Positions 6,220-15,351 of a DNA stretch of 19,492 nucleotides are shown here, in pieces. The notes under the pieces were generated by a model that saw only the letters and a list, made by a program, of their open reading frames with translations, was not told the origin of the DNA and ran no database searches. Origin of the DNA: UBA4717 sp002404395 (GTDB lineage: Bacteria; Bacillota; Clostridia; Oscillospirales; CAG-272); assembly GCA_937902275.1 (NCBI GenBank), contig CALFNW010000075.1:1-19492 (forward strand), in the 5' to 3' direction. The stretch's first letter is position 1. The number at the start of each line of letters is the position of its first letter. Both the position numbers and the translations under genes were made by a program.

Positions 6220-7449
6220 ATGGAAAAGAAAGAGATCAAGAAAGTAGTTCTGGCATATTCCGGAGGTTTGGATACCTCAATTATTATTCCGTGGCTGAAA
6301 GAAAATTACAACAACCCGGAGATCATCGCAGTGTCCGCAAACGTCGGGCAGGCAGATGAACTTGAAGGACTTGAGGAAAAAGCGCTCAAAACCGGTGCGT
6401 CAAAGCTCTATATCGAAGATATAACAGAAGAATTTCTCACCGATTATGTATTTCCCTGCGTTCAGGCAGGGGCGCTGTATGAAAACTATATGCTCGGTAC
6501 GGCGTTTGCACGTCCGCCGATCGCAAAGCGTATAGTTGAGATCGCGATTGCCGAGAATGCCGATGCGATCTGCCACGGCTGTACCGGAAAAGGAAACGAT
6601 CAGGTCCGTTTTGAAATGGCGATCAAAGCACTTGCGCCTAACATGACCATAATCGCACCGTGGCGTGAATGGAGCATCAAATCGCGTGAAGAAGAAATCG
6701 AATATGCGGAAGCGCACAATGTACCGCTGAAGATCAACCGCGAGACCAACTATTCAAAGGACAAAAACATCTGGCATCTGTCTCACGAGGGCTTGGATCT
6801 TGAAGATCCGGCAAACGAGCCTATGTATAATAAAAAAGGCTTTCTTGAAATGGGCGTTTCCCCCGAGCAGGCTCCCGACAAGCCTACCTATGTAACGCTC
6901 CACTTTGAAAAGGGTATCCCCACAGCCGTGGACGGTGAAGAAATGAACGCTACGGCACTTGTAACAAAACTTAATGAACTTGGCGGAAAAAACGGCATCG
7001 GTCTGCTCGACATCGTGGAAAACCGTCTGGTCGGAATGAAATGCCGCGGAGTGTATGAGACTCCCGGCGGAGCGATTCTATATAAGGCTCACGAAATTCT
7101 TGAAACTATTTGCCTTGACAAGGAAACCGCGCATTACAAGGCATTGGTCGCTCAAAAGCTCGCCGAGATCGTATACAACGCGCAGTGGTTCACTCCCCTG
7201 ACCGAGGCGATCCTTGCATTTGTGAAAACCACTCAGGCAACCGTGACCGGCGACGTAAAACTTAAATTATACAAGGGCAATCTCATCAATGCCGGAGTCA
7301 CCTCACCTTATTCTCTCTATGATCCCGAGATCGCGACCTTTGACGAGGATCATGTTTACAATCAGGCGGACGCGACCGGATTTATAAATCTGTACGGACT
7401 TTCTACCAAAGTCTATGCAAAAATGAAAGCAAAAAACGGGCTGAAATAA
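6220..7449 (+). CDS. argG: Argininosuccinate synthase
   Basis: A 409-residue cytoplasmic enzyme that joins citrulline and aspartate with ATP to give argininosuccinate, the seventh step of arginine synthesis. The N-type ATP pyrophosphatase loop 'AYSGGLDTS' lies at residues 12-20, and the family signature around 'CHGCTGKGNDQVRFE' is intact. Length matches the common ~400-residue bacterial form. ATG at 6220 has GGAGG (6207-6211) with 8 bases spacing. It is the first gene of the operon, right behind the consensus promoter, and is followed by argH after 20 bases. The order with argG first, the late pathway steps leading and the early ones following, differs from the argC-first layout of Bacillus. 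Confidence 0.98.
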   Translation: MEKKEIKKVVLAYSGGLDTSIIIPWLKENYNNPEIIAVSANVGQADELEGLEEKALKTGASKLYIEDITEEFLTDYVFPCVQAGALYENYMLGTAFARPPIAKRIVEIAIAENADAICHGCTGKGNDQVRFEMAIKALAPNMTIIAPWREWSIKSREEEIEYAEAHNVPLKINRETNYSKDKNIWHLSHEGLDLEDPANEPMYNKKGFLEMGVSPEQAPDKPTYVTLHFEKGIPTAVDGEEMNATALVTKLNELGGKNGIGLLDIVENRLVGMKCRGVYETPGGAILYKAHEILETICLDKETAHYKALVAQKLAEIVYNAQWFTPLTEAILAFVKTTQATVTGDVKLKLYKGNLINAGVTSPYSLYDPEIATFDEDHVYNQADATGFINLYGLSTKVYAKMKAKNGLK

Positions 7450-7469
7450 TCGGCGGAAAGCGATGAATT

Positions 7470-8846
7470 ATGGCAAAAATGTGGACAGGAAGGACCGACG
7501 GCGCGACCGATCGGCTCGCGGATGATTTCAATTCCTCCATCGGCTTTGACAGCCGTATGTTCAGACAGGATATTAAAGGAAGCATGGCGCACGCCGCCAT
7601 GCTTTCCGCTACCGGGATCATCAGCGAAGATGAGGCAGATGTGCTGATTCACGGACTCGAAGGTATCCTTGCCGACCTTGAAAGCGGCGCGCTCGATTTT
7701 GACCCTGCCTGCGAGGATATCCATATGTTTGTGGAAGAAGTGCTTACTTCACGTGTGGGAGATGTCGGGAAAAAGCTTCACACCGCCCGGAGCAGAAACG
7801 ATCAGGTCGCGCTCGATCTGAGAATGTATCTGCTTGATGAGATCGATGTGATTTCAAGTGCGTTGAAAACGCTTATCGGCACCGTAACCGGCAAAGCGGA
7901 ATGTTATCAGGCGATCATAATGCCAGGGTATACTCATCTGCAGCGGGCTCAGCCCATAACATTCGGTCATCATCTGATGGCTTATGCAATGATGCTTTGC
8001 AGAGACCTTGAAAGGCTCGCAGACTGCCGTAAAAGAACGGCAGTCTGCCCCATCGGTTCATGCGCGCTGGCAGGAACCACCTATCCGACAAACCGGCGCA
8101 TGGAAGCGGAAGCTCTCGGCTTCTCTGCCATTGCAGAAAACAGTTTAGACGGTGTCTCCGACCGCGATTTCTGCGCTGAGCTTCTCGGCGCGCTCTCGAT
8201 ACTGATGATGCACCTGTCCCGTTTTTCCGAGGAGATCGTGCTTTGGAGCAGTTGGGAATTCCGCTTTGTTGAGCTTTCCGACGCTTTTACCACCGGCTCC
8301 TCGATCATGCCGCAGAAAAAGAATCCCGACATGGCTGAGCTGGTTCGCGGTAAAACCGGCAGAGTATACGGGGATCTGATTGCTTTGCTGACCGTGCTCA
8401 AGGGACTGCCGCTTGCATATAACAAGGATATGCAGGAGGACAAGGAGAGCGTATTTGACGCCTGCGACACAGTAAAAGCTTGTCTCGGTGTGTTCAACGG
8501 TATGGTCGGCAGTATGCGTGCAATACCCGAAAATATGCTGAACGCCGCCAAAAAAGGTTTTATAAATGCCACCGATGCGGCTGACTATCTGACCAAAAAA
8601 GGCGAACCGTTCCGCAGTGCCTACAAAATCGTAGGACAATTGGTTGCATACTGTATCGCTCACGGAAAAGTGCTTGAGGACTTAGAGTTGTCTGTCTATC
8701 GTCAGTTCAGCCCATTGTTTGATGAATCCGTGTACGACGCGATAGACCTTTCCGTATGTGTTGAGAAACGTGTGAGCGAGGGCGGAACTTCGGTCTCCTC
8801 GGTCAAAAAACAGATCGCAGATATGCGGGAGTTTTTGAAAAAATGA
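7470..8846 (+). CDS. argH: Argininosuccinate lyase
   Basis: A 458-residue member of the fumarase/aspartase superfamily that splits argininosuccinate into arginine and fumarate, the last pathway step. Visible are 'HTARSRNDQ' (104-112), 'GYTHLQRAQP' (153-162) with the catalytic-base His at 156, and the superfamily signature 'GSSIMPQKKNPDM' (276-288) with the catalytic Ser. Length equals the usual bacterial enzyme; it should form a homotetramer. Start ATG 7470 is preceded by a modest CGGAAAG (7454-7460). Its TGA overlaps the argC ATG in an ATGA, implying coupled translation. Confidence 0.98.
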   Translation: MAKMWTGRTDGATDRLADDFNSSIGFDSRMFRQDIKGSMAHAAMLSATGIISEDEADVLIHGLEGILADLESGALDFDPACEDIHMFVEEVLTSRVGDVGKKLHTARSRNDQVALDLRMYLLDEIDVISSALKTLIGTVTGKAECYQAIIMPGYTHLQRAQPITFGHHLMAYAMMLCRDLERLADCRKRTAVCPIGSCALAGTTYPTNRRMEAEALGFSAIAENSLDGVSDRDFCAELLGALSILMMHLSRFSEEIVLWSSWEFRFVELSDAFTTGSSIMPQKKNPDMAELVRGKTGRVYGDLIALLTVLKGLPLAYNKDMQEDKESVFDACDTVKACLGVFNGMVGSMRAIPENMLNAAKKGFINATDAADYLTKKGEPFRSAYKIVGQLVAYCIAHGKVLEDLELSVYRQFSPLFDESVYDAIDLSVCVEKRVSEGGTSVSSVKKQIADMREFLKK

Positions 8847-9784
8847 AAAAGATCTTTATTGACGGCAGTGCCGGTACTACCGGACTCCGCGTGTTTGAGC
8901 GTTTGGCAGGACGGAACGATCTTCAGCCGATCATACTTCCCGAGTCGGAGCGTAAGGACCGCGCCGCGCGTGCACGCGCGCTGAACGAAGCGGACATTGC
9001 GATCCTTTGCCTGCCGGACGAAGCGGCGCGGGAAGCGGTCTCGCTGATAGAAAATCCCGAAACCGTGGTGCTTGATACTTCCACCGCGCACCGCACGGCG
9101 CCCGGATGGGCATACGGCTTTCCGGAGCTTTCCGCCCGACACGAAGCCGCGATCCGCACTTCAAAACGTATCGCAGTGCCCGGCTGTCACGCCAGCGGCT
9201 TCATAGCTCTGACCGCGCCGCTGACCGCCGCCGGAATAATTCCCGGCGGTACGCTGCTTTCCTGCTTTTCAATTACCGGGTACAGCGGCGGAGGCAAAAA
9301 AATGATCGCAGAATACGAAGCACTGCCGCTGTCCGAAACGTTGCCTGCAACATTGCAGGCGCCGCGCCTGTATGCGTTGGGACAAGCGCATAAGCATCTT
9401 CCCGAAATGGCAGTGCAAAGCGGCTTGCCCGCTCCCGTATTCTGCCCCGTTGTCGGAAATTTTTACAGCGGTATGCAGGTCACTGTGCCGCTGTTCACAT
9501 CACAATGCGCCCCCGGAACCACAATGGAAAAAATCGCCGAGGTATACCGCAAAACCTATACCGGGCAAGTGGTCTCCTTTTCGGAAAAGCTTGATGATAA
9601 CGGCTTTTTGTCCGCCGTCTCAATGGCGGGAAAGGATTCCATGCAAGTCGGCATTACCGGAAACGAAGAACGGATGCTGTTGATCGCGGTTTACGACAAT
9701 CTCGGAAAAGGTGCGTCGGGCGCCGCGTTTGAATGTTTAAATATTGTTTTGGGCACAGACCCGACAGCGGGGCTTTGCCTGTAA
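8843..9784 (+). CDS. argC: N-acetyl-gamma-glutamyl-phosphate reductase, type-2 (uncommon) form
   Basis: A 313-residue NADPH-dependent enzyme reducing N-acetylglutamyl-phosphate to the semialdehyde, the third step of ornithine synthesis. The N-terminus 'IFIDGSAGTTGLRVFERL' (4-21) is the nucleotide-binding loop, 'ADIAILCLPDEAAREAV' (50-66) and 'VVLDTSTAHR' (75-84) follow, and the catalytic Cys is C115 in 'VPGCHASGF'. Length (313 against about 345) and the STAHR and GYSGGGK-like segments identify the short 'argC_other' type, best known from Proteobacteria, rather than the classical Firmicute enzyme. The ATG overlaps the argH stop by four bases. All key residues are present, so it should be active. 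Confidence 0.95.
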   Translation: MKKIFIDGSAGTTGLRVFERLAGRNDLQPIILPESERKDRAARARALNEADIAILCLPDEAAREAVSLIENPETVVLDTSTAHRTAPGWAYGFPELSARHEAAIRTSKRIAVPGCHASGFIALTAPLTAAGIIPGGTLLSCFSITGYSGGGKKMIAEYEALPLSETLPATLQAPRLYALGQAHKHLPEMAVQSGLPAPVFCPVVGNFYSGMQVTVPLFTSQCAPGTTMEKIAEVYRKTYTGQVVSFSEKLDDNGFLSAVSMAGKDSMQVGITGNEERMLLIAVYDNLGKGASGAAFECLNIVLGTDPTAGLCL

Positions 9785-9793
9785 GGAGGAAAA

Positions 9794-11005
9794 ATGAAAA
9801 CAGTGGACGGCGGCGTTTGTGCCGCAAAAGGTTTTCTTGCCGCCGGAGTACACTGCGGCATACGGAAAAACAAGACAAAAAAAGACCTCGCACTGATATA
9901 CAGTGAAAAAAAGGCAACGGCGGCGGCAGTCTATACCACAAACTTGGTTAAAGGCGCGCCGCTTATCGTAACCAAAGAACATATTTCCGACGGAGCGGCG
10001 CAGGCGATCATCTGTAACAGCGGAAACGCCAATACCTGCAATGCCGACGGCGAGGAGATCGCACAAAAAATGTGCGCATTACTCGGAAAAGCGCTGAATA
10101 TTTCCGACAGCGACGTAATAGTTGCTTCTACCGGCGTCATCGGTCAGCCCCTTGACATAACACCGATCTCCGAGGGAATACCCGCACTTACAGCGGCGCT
10201 CGGCAAGGACTCGACCTCGGCGGCGCAGGGAATCATGACCACCGATACCAAGCTTAAGGAGGTTGCCGTTGAATTTCAGATAGGAAACATGACCTGCCGC
10301 CTCGGCGGCATTGCCAAAGGCTCGGGAATGATACATCCGAACATGGCAACAATGTTGGTTTTTTTGACGACCGACTGTGCCATAAGTGCAAAAATGTTGC
10401 AAAAAGCCCTTTCCGGCGATGTTTCCGAAACCTTTAATATGGTCAGTGTAGACGGAGACACCTCAACCAACGATATGGTCGCGATTCTGGCAAACGGTGC
10501 GGCGGGAAATGCCGAGATAACGGCTGACGGAACCGATTTTGATATTTTTATGAAAGCGCTCAACACCGTAACGGTTTGCCTTTGCCGCAAAATCGCAGGA
10601 GACGGAGAGGGTGCCACGAAGTTGCTCGAATGTAAGGTGTCAGGCGCCAAAGATAAGGAAATTGCAAAAACGGTTGCCAAAAGCGTCATCTGCTCCTCGC
10701 TGACCAAAGCCGCCATGTTCGGCGCGGACGCTAATTGGGGGCGTATATTGTGCGCCATAGGATACAGCGGCGCCGATGTGGATATATCGGCGATCGACGT
10801 TGCGTTCCGCTCCCGGAAAGGTACGATCAATGTCTGCCAAAACGGCGTAGGAATTCCGTTTGACGAAACCGAAGCCAAACAAATACTGTCTGAAGAAGAG
10901 ATCGAAATTCTGATCTGCCTTAACGCCGGTACCGCCGAGTCGGTCGCATGGGGATGCGACCTTACATATGATTACGTCAGGATCAACGGCGACTACAGAA
11001 CCTAA
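9794..11005 (+). CDS. argJ: Glutamate N-acetyltransferase / ornithine acetyltransferase
   Basis: A 403-residue enzyme moving the acetyl group from N-acetylornithine to glutamate, so the acetyl group is recycled and neither argE nor, if bifunctional, argA is needed; neither gene is in the window. The protein cleaves itself into two chains: the site 'KGSGMIHPNMATML' (175-188) puts the nucleophile at Thr186 after Ala185. The expected N-terminal 'GFLAAGVHCGI' and C-terminal 'NGDYRT' are present. A strong AAGGAGG (9783-9789) overlaps the argC stop and lies close to ATG 9794. Whether it can also use acetyl-CoA (bifunctional) cannot be decided from sequence; lack of a nearby argA favours it weakly. 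Confidence 0.97.
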   Translation: MKTVDGGVCAAKGFLAAGVHCGIRKNKTKKDLALIYSEKKATAAAVYTTNLVKGAPLIVTKEHISDGAAQAIICNSGNANTCNADGEEIAQKMCALLGKALNISDSDVIVASTGVIGQPLDITPISEGIPALTAALGKDSTSAAQGIMTTDTKLKEVAVEFQIGNMTCRLGGIAKGSGMIHPNMATMLVFLTTDCAISAKMLQKALSGDVSETFNMVSVDGDTSTNDMVAILANGAAGNAEITADGTDFDIFMKALNTVTVCLCRKIAGDGEGATKLLECKVSGAKDKEIAKTVAKSVICSSLTKAAMFGADANWGRILCAIGYSGADVDISAIDVAFRSRKGTINVCQNGVGIPFDETEAKQILSEEEIEILICLNAGTAESVAWGCDLTYDYVRINGDYRT

Positions 11006-11019
11006 TACGGAGAGATAAC

Positions 11020-11874
11020 ATGAATATTACTAATGCCGACAGGGCGGCGGTCCTGGTCCACGCCCTGCCTTACATTCAGGAGTACGCCGGAAAGATCGTT
11101 GTGGTAAAATACGGCGGCAACGCCATGATAAACGAAAAATTAAAGGACTCGGTAATGAGGGATATCGTATTGCTCTCACTTATCGGAGTCAAGGTGGTGT
11201 TGGTGCACGGCGGCGGTCCCGAGATCACCGAAATGTTAAAAAAGATCGGCAAGGAAAGCGTATTCGTAGACGGGTTGCGGGTCACCGACAAAGAAACCGC
11301 CGACATTGTTCAGATGGTGCTTGCCGGAAAGATCAACAAAAGTTTGGTTGCGCTTATTGAGAACAAAGGCGGCAGGGCGATCGGACTTTCGGGCATGGAC
11401 GGTCACATGATCGAAGCCAGGGTCAAAGATGAGCGGCTCGGCTTTGTCGGAGAAATTACCAAAGTCAATGTCGAACCGATCACCGACGTGATCGACAAAG
11501 GCTATATTCCGGTGGTATCCACTGTCGGATGCGACCTTGACGGAAACGTTTACAATATCAACGCCGACACTGCGGCAGCCCGAATTGCGGGCGCGCTCGG
11601 CGCGGAAAGCCTGATCTCCATGACAGATATTGCGGGGATCCTGAGGGACAAGGACAATCCCTCCACATTGATTCCCGTTATCCGCACAGAGGATGCGCCT
11701 AAACTGATCGCAGACGGCACGATCGGCGGGGGAATGATCCCCAAAGTCGAATGCTGCATAAACGCCATTCATTTCGGCGTAAAACGTGTTTTTATCATCG
11801 ACGGACGTATTCCTCATGCTATTCTGATCGAAATGCTTACAAACGAAGGCATCGGCACTATGTTTACGCAATAA
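11020..11874 (+). CDS. argB: Acetylglutamate kinase
   Basis: A 284-residue amino-acid kinase phosphorylating N-acetylglutamate, the second step of the pathway. The Gly-rich 'KYGGNAM' (30-36) and 'VHGGGPEI' (62-69) bind ATP and substrate, and 'GGMIPKVECC' near the C-terminus is the family's second signature. An N-terminal helix before the kinase core (about residues 3-22) is the hallmark of arginine-inhibited hexameric enzymes, fitting a cyclic pathway in which ArgB rather than ArgA is the feedback point; that is inference. GGAGA (11009-11013) precedes ATG 11020. The next gene follows only after a 113-base gap holding GC-rich hairpins. Confidence 0.97.
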   Translation: MNITNADRAAVLVHALPYIQEYAGKIVVVKYGGNAMINEKLKDSVMRDIVLLSLIGVKVVLVHGGGPEITEMLKKIGKESVFVDGLRVTDKETADIVQMVLAGKINKSLVALIENKGGRAIGLSGMDGHMIEARVKDERLGFVGEITKVNVEPITDVIDKGYIPVVSTVGCDLDGNVYNINADTAAARIAGALGAESLISMTDIAGILRDKDNPSTLIPVIRTEDAPKLIADGTIGGGMIPKVECCINAIHFGVKRVFIIDGRIPHAILIEMLTNEGIGTMFTQ

Positions 11875-11911
11875 AGTTCCCGCAAGTCATAATAAAAGAT
11901 CAAGGACTGTG

Positions 11912-11974
11912 GCAGGCGGATCTATCGTAACGGCGCCGAAATCGGCGCTGATCGCTTGAGCCGCCTGCGGCGGC
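11912..11974 (+). promoter_or_regulatory. Structured gap before argD with mutually exclusive stems
   Basis: Three stems are visible. GCAGGCGG (11912-11919) pairs with CCGCCTGC (11961-11968). Inside it GCGCCGA-AA-TCGGCGC (11933-11948) is a perfect hairpin. GCCGCC-TGC-GGCGGC (11960-11974) competes with the outer stem and ends one base before the argD ribosome site (AGGGA, 11975-11979). No U tail follows, so it is not a terminator. It may tune argD translation or mRNA stability; GC-rich chance folding is possible. Confidence 0.45.
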
Positions 11975-11987
11975 AGGGAAAGATATC

Positions 11988-13175
11988 ATGACAAAACAAA
12001 ACCTCAAAGAGCTTGACCAAAACTTTATCTGCAACACATATACCCGTTTTCCGATAGTGCTGACCCACGGAAAGGGCTCTTTGGTATACGATGAAAACGA
12101 AAAAGAATACATCGACCTTTCCTCGGGAATCGCAGTAAATACTTTCGGCTTTGCCGACGAAAAATGGCAGTCGGCAGTGAACGCTCAGCTCGGCACGCTT
12201 CAGCATACTTCAAATCTCTACTACTCGGAGCCGGACGCACTGCTTGCCGCTATGCTTTGCGAAAAGACCGGTATGAAAAAGGTGTTTTTCGCCAATTCGG
12301 GCGCAGAAGCAAACGAGTGTGCCATCAAAACGGCACGCAAGTATGCGCAGGATAAAAAAGGAAAAGAATATTATCATATTATCACACTGAAAAACAGCTT
12401 TCACGGTCGTACGATCACGACTCTCGCGGCAACCGGTCAGGAGGTATTTCACCGTGACTTTACCCCGTTGACCGACGGATTTCATTATGCAACGGCAGGA
12501 AATATCGAAGAAATACACGATATGCTTGACAAATATCCCACCGCCGCCGTGATGATCGAAGTCGTACAGGGAGAAGGCGGCGTAATTGCGCTTGACCAAA
12601 ATTTTGTGCATGAGCTTTCCGAACTGCTTTCCTCACGTGATGTGCTTTTGATCTGCGACGAGGTCCAGATCGGAAACGGCAGAAGCGGAATGCTTTACGG
12701 ATATATGAATTACGGTATCAAACCCGACATCTTCACCACAGCCAAAGGACTCGGCGGAGGACTTCCCATAGGTGCTGCGGTATTCGGCGAAAAGGTAATG
12801 GATGTACTGACTCCCGGCAGTCACGGCTCGACTTTCGGCGGAAATCCGGTCTGCTGCGCCGGTGCGGTGTCGATCCTCTCACGCTTGAATGAGGAAACAC
12901 TTGAGGGAGTACGGATGCGCTCCGCTTACATCATGCATAGCCTTGTCGGTGCGCCCGGAGTGCGCTCGGTCACCGGACTCGGGCTGATGCTCGGAGTAGA
13001 GACCGAGCGTCCGGCAAAAGAAGTGATATTTGACTGCATGGAACGCAGCGTGTTGGTTATAAGTGCAAAAGAAAAAGTGCGGCTTTTGCCCGCACTGAAT
13101 ATTCCGATGCCGCTGCTTGAGTCGGCGGTACAGATTATAAAAGAGGTCTGCGCAAGCGGACAGGAGGGTGTATGA
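11988..13175 (+). CDS. argD: Acetylornithine aminotransferase
   Basis: A 395-residue class-III PLP aminotransferase that converts N-acetylglutamate semialdehyde to N-acetylornithine with glutamate as amino donor. 'NSGAEANE' (103-110) binds the PLP phosphate, 'SFHGRT' (137-142) stacks on the ring, 'DEVQ' (224-227) holds the pyridine nitrogen and Lys253 in 'TTAKGLGGGLP' is the Schiff-base lysine. The loop after DEVQ reads IGNGRSG, a small departure from the common TGxGRTG. Length is normal. ATG 11988 has AGGGA (11975-11979) 8 bases upstream. It ends in an ATGA overlap with argF. It may also act as succinyldiaminopimelate aminotransferase, as some ArgD enzymes do. Confidence 0.96.
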   Translation: MTKQNLKELDQNFICNTYTRFPIVLTHGKGSLVYDENEKEYIDLSSGIAVNTFGFADEKWQSAVNAQLGTLQHTSNLYYSEPDALLAAMLCEKTGMKKVFFANSGAEANECAIKTARKYAQDKKGKEYYHIITLKNSFHGRTITTLAATGQEVFHRDFTPLTDGFHYATAGNIEEIHDMLDKYPTAAVMIEVVQGEGGVIALDQNFVHELSELLSSRDVLLICDEVQIGNGRSGMLYGYMNYGIKPDIFTTAKGLGGGLPIGAAVFGEKVMDVLTPGSHGSTFGGNPVCCAGAVSILSRLNEETLEGVRMRSAYIMHSLVGAPGVRSVTGLGLMLGVETERPAKEVIFDCMERSVLVISAKEKVRLLPALNIPMPLLESAVQIIKEVCASGQEGV

Positions 13176-14173
13176 ACAGCTTCAAAGGCAGAGATTTCCT
13201 GAAGATATCGGACTTTACTCCGACAGAGCTCAATAAATTGCTGGAGCTTTCGGCAAAGCTCAAAGCGAAAAAGAAAAACGGCGAAGCGCATCGCCTGTGC
13301 GAGGGCAAAAATCTTGCCTTGATTTTTGAAAAGACCAGCACGCGCACCCGTTGTGCCTTTGAAGTGGCGGCAAGAGATCTCGGCATGGGGGTAACATATC
13401 TTGACAACGCCGGATCTCAGATCGGCAAAAAAGAAAGTATTGCCGACACCGCCCGCGTGCTCTCGGGAATGTTTGACGGTATAGAATACCGCGGCTACGG
13501 TCAAAGCATTGTGGAAGAATTGGCAAAATATGCTTCGGTACCCGTGTTCAACGGGCTTACCGACGAATCGCATCCGACCCAGATACTTGCGGATTTTCTT
13601 ACCGTGAAAGAGCACTTCGGCAAGCTTAAAAATATTCACTTTACCTATATGGGAGACGCCCGTTTCAACATGGGCAATTCTCTGATGGTAGGTTGTGCGA
13701 AGCTCGGATTACATTTCGCGGCGGGTGCTCCGAAAGAATATTTTCCGAATCCGACGCTGATTGCCGAATGTGAAAAAATCGCCGAAACGACCGGTGCTAC
13801 GCTCAGATTCTGTGAAGATCCGTATGAAGCCGTACGCGGCGCGCAGGTGGTATATACCGATATCTGGGTCTCTATGGGAGAGCCGGACGCGGTATGGGAG
13901 GAGCGGATAAAAGCGCTTTCGCCTTACAAAGTCGATTCAAAGCTGATGCAAAACGCCGCCCCCGACGCAGTATTTATGCACTGTCTGCCTGCTTATCACG
14001 ACAAAAACACGGTCATAGGCAAGGAAAAATGCGAAAAATTCGGCAGAGATTCCTTAGAAGTGAGCAACGAAGTATTCGAGGGTCCGCAATCGGTCGTATT
14101 TGAAGAAGCGGAAAATCGTATGCACACGATCAAAGCCGTGCTTGCCGCCATGATCGGAGGTGCCGAAGCATGA
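13172..14173 (+). CDS. argF: Ornithine carbamoyltransferase
   Basis: A 333-residue anabolic-type enzyme joining carbamoyl phosphate and ornithine to citrulline. The carbamoyl-phosphate loop 'STRTR' is at 56-60, 'HPTQ' at 134-137, the ornithine-binding 'SMG' loop at 234-236 and the catalytic 'HCLP' at 270-273, which marks ornithine rather than aspartate transcarbamoylase. The segment 'GDARFNMGNSLM' has Phe where most relatives have Asn, a minor change. It is translationally coupled on both sides: ATGA with argD and ATGA with carA. Being directly next to the carbamoyl-phosphate genes, it would consume their product. Confidence 0.98.
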   Translation: MNSFKGRDFLKISDFTPTELNKLLELSAKLKAKKKNGEAHRLCEGKNLALIFEKTSTRTRCAFEVAARDLGMGVTYLDNAGSQIGKKESIADTARVLSGMFDGIEYRGYGQSIVEELAKYASVPVFNGLTDESHPTQILADFLTVKEHFGKLKNIHFTYMGDARFNMGNSLMVGCAKLGLHFAAGAPKEYFPNPTLIAECEKIAETTGATLRFCEDPYEAVRGAQVVYTDIWVSMGEPDAVWEERIKALSPYKVDSKLMQNAAPDAVFMHCLPAYHDKNTVIGKEKCEKFGRDSLEVSNEVFEGPQSVVFEEAENRMHTIKAVLAAMIGGAEA

Positions 14174-15231
14174 AGCGGTATCTGGTCTTTGCGGACGGCG
14201 AGATAATAGAAGGCACTGCTTTCGGCGCCGACCGCACCGCAACGGGAGAGCTTGTTTTCACCACGGGTATGGGCGGTTATATCGAAACGCTGACCGATCC
14301 GAGCTATGCGGGTCAGATAATTCTTCAGACTTTTCCCCTGATCGGCAATTACGGTATCATTTCCGAGGATTTTGAAGGTAAGAGCGCCGCGTGCGGATAC
14401 GTGGTGCGCGAATTTTGCGAGCACCCGTCCAATTTCCGCACTGAAATGACCCTTGACGCATATCTCAAAAAGGTCGGAATACCCGGGATATGCGATGTAG
14501 ACACCCGTGCGATCACGAAAAAGATCCGTGAATGCGGCGTGATGAACGCGATAATCACCGATGACGCGGCAGCGTCGCCCGACGCTGCCGCCGCATATCG
14601 CGTAACGGATGCCGTGTCGGCAGTCTCCTGCAAAGCCCCGTACACCGTTACGGCGGAACAAAGCCGCCGACACGTGGTTTTGTTGGATTACGGCTGTAAA
14701 AAGAATATTATCAGAGAACTTGTAAAGCGCGGCTGTACCGTACATGTTGTGCCCCACAACACTTCGGCGGAGGAAATACTTGAGCTGAATCCCGACGGAG
14801 TAATGCTTTCAAACGGTCCCGGCGACCCCGCCGACAACACCGGTGAGATCGCCGTGCTTGCGAAGCTTGCGGGCAAGCTTCCGATCTTCGGCATCTGTCT
14901 CGGCCATCAGCTTCTGGCGTTGGCGCTCGGCGGCAAGACCGAAAAGCTCAAGTACGGTCACCGCGGAGTCAATCAACCGGTGACCGACCTTGTAAGCGGC
15001 AGGACCTATATGACAAGTCAGAATCACGGGTATGCCGTGATATCCGACAGTATAAAGGAAAACGGCTCGGTCCGCTTTGTTAATGCCAACGACGGTACCT
15101 GCGAGGGAGTGGACTATACGAAGCTCTGCGCTTTCTCGGTGCAATTTCACCCCGAAGCGCACTCGGGTCCGCTTGACACCGCATTTCTGTTTGATCGGTT
15201 TATTGAGATGATCGAAAGCCGGAAGTGCTGA
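14170..15231 (+). CDS. carA: Carbamoyl-phosphate synthase small (glutaminase) subunit
   Basis: A 353-residue class-I glutamine amidotransferase that supplies ammonia to CarB. The N-terminal half carries the CPSase small-chain domain ('GEIIEGTAFGA' 10-20, 'TTGMGGYIETLTDPSYAGQI' 31-50). In the C-terminal half the triad is complete: Cys243 in 'GICLGHQ', His327 and Glu329 in 'QFHPEAH'. Length is typical of Firmicute enzymes. The ATG overlaps the argF stop. It is the arginine-operon copy; a separate pyrimidine-linked copy may exist elsewhere and cannot be seen. A 133-base gap with hairpins separates it from carB. Confidence 0.97.
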   Translation: MKRYLVFADGEIIEGTAFGADRTATGELVFTTGMGGYIETLTDPSYAGQIILQTFPLIGNYGIISEDFEGKSAACGYVVREFCEHPSNFRTEMTLDAYLKKVGIPGICDVDTRAITKKIRECGVMNAIITDDAAASPDAAAAYRVTDAVSAVSCKAPYTVTAEQSRRHVVLLDYGCKKNIIRELVKRGCTVHVVPHNTSAEEILELNPDGVMLSNGPGDPADNTGEIAVLAKLAGKLPIFGICLGHQLLALALGGKTEKLKYGHRGVNQPVTDLVSGRTYMTSQNHGYAVISDSIKENGSVRFVNANDGTCEGVDYTKLCAFSVQFHPEAHSGPLDTAFLFDRFIEMIESRKC

Positions 15232-15270
15232 GCTATCGGGAATATGCTTCATACAAAGACTTTCCGAAGT

Positions 15271-15351
15271 GTTGCCGGCAACCGCCTACGGCGGCTTATA
15301 TCAGTCAACACACATAAAAATCACACTATTATTTGAGTCGGCTACGCCGAC
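15271..15351 (+). promoter_or_regulatory. Hairpins in the carA-carB gap
   Basis: GTTGCCGGCAAC (15271-15282), CCGCC-TAC-GGCGG (15282-15294) and GTCGGC-TAC-GCCGAC (15337-15351) are perfect inverted repeats. The last ends two bases before the carB ribosome site AGGAG (15354-15358). The TRC loop and the position just upstream of the ribosome site match the argD gap. No U run follows any of them. Confidence 0.45.

Noticed and set aside
8081..8663. Two long minus-strand frames inside argH
   Set aside because: They are antisense shadows of a fully conserved argH and have no start signals.
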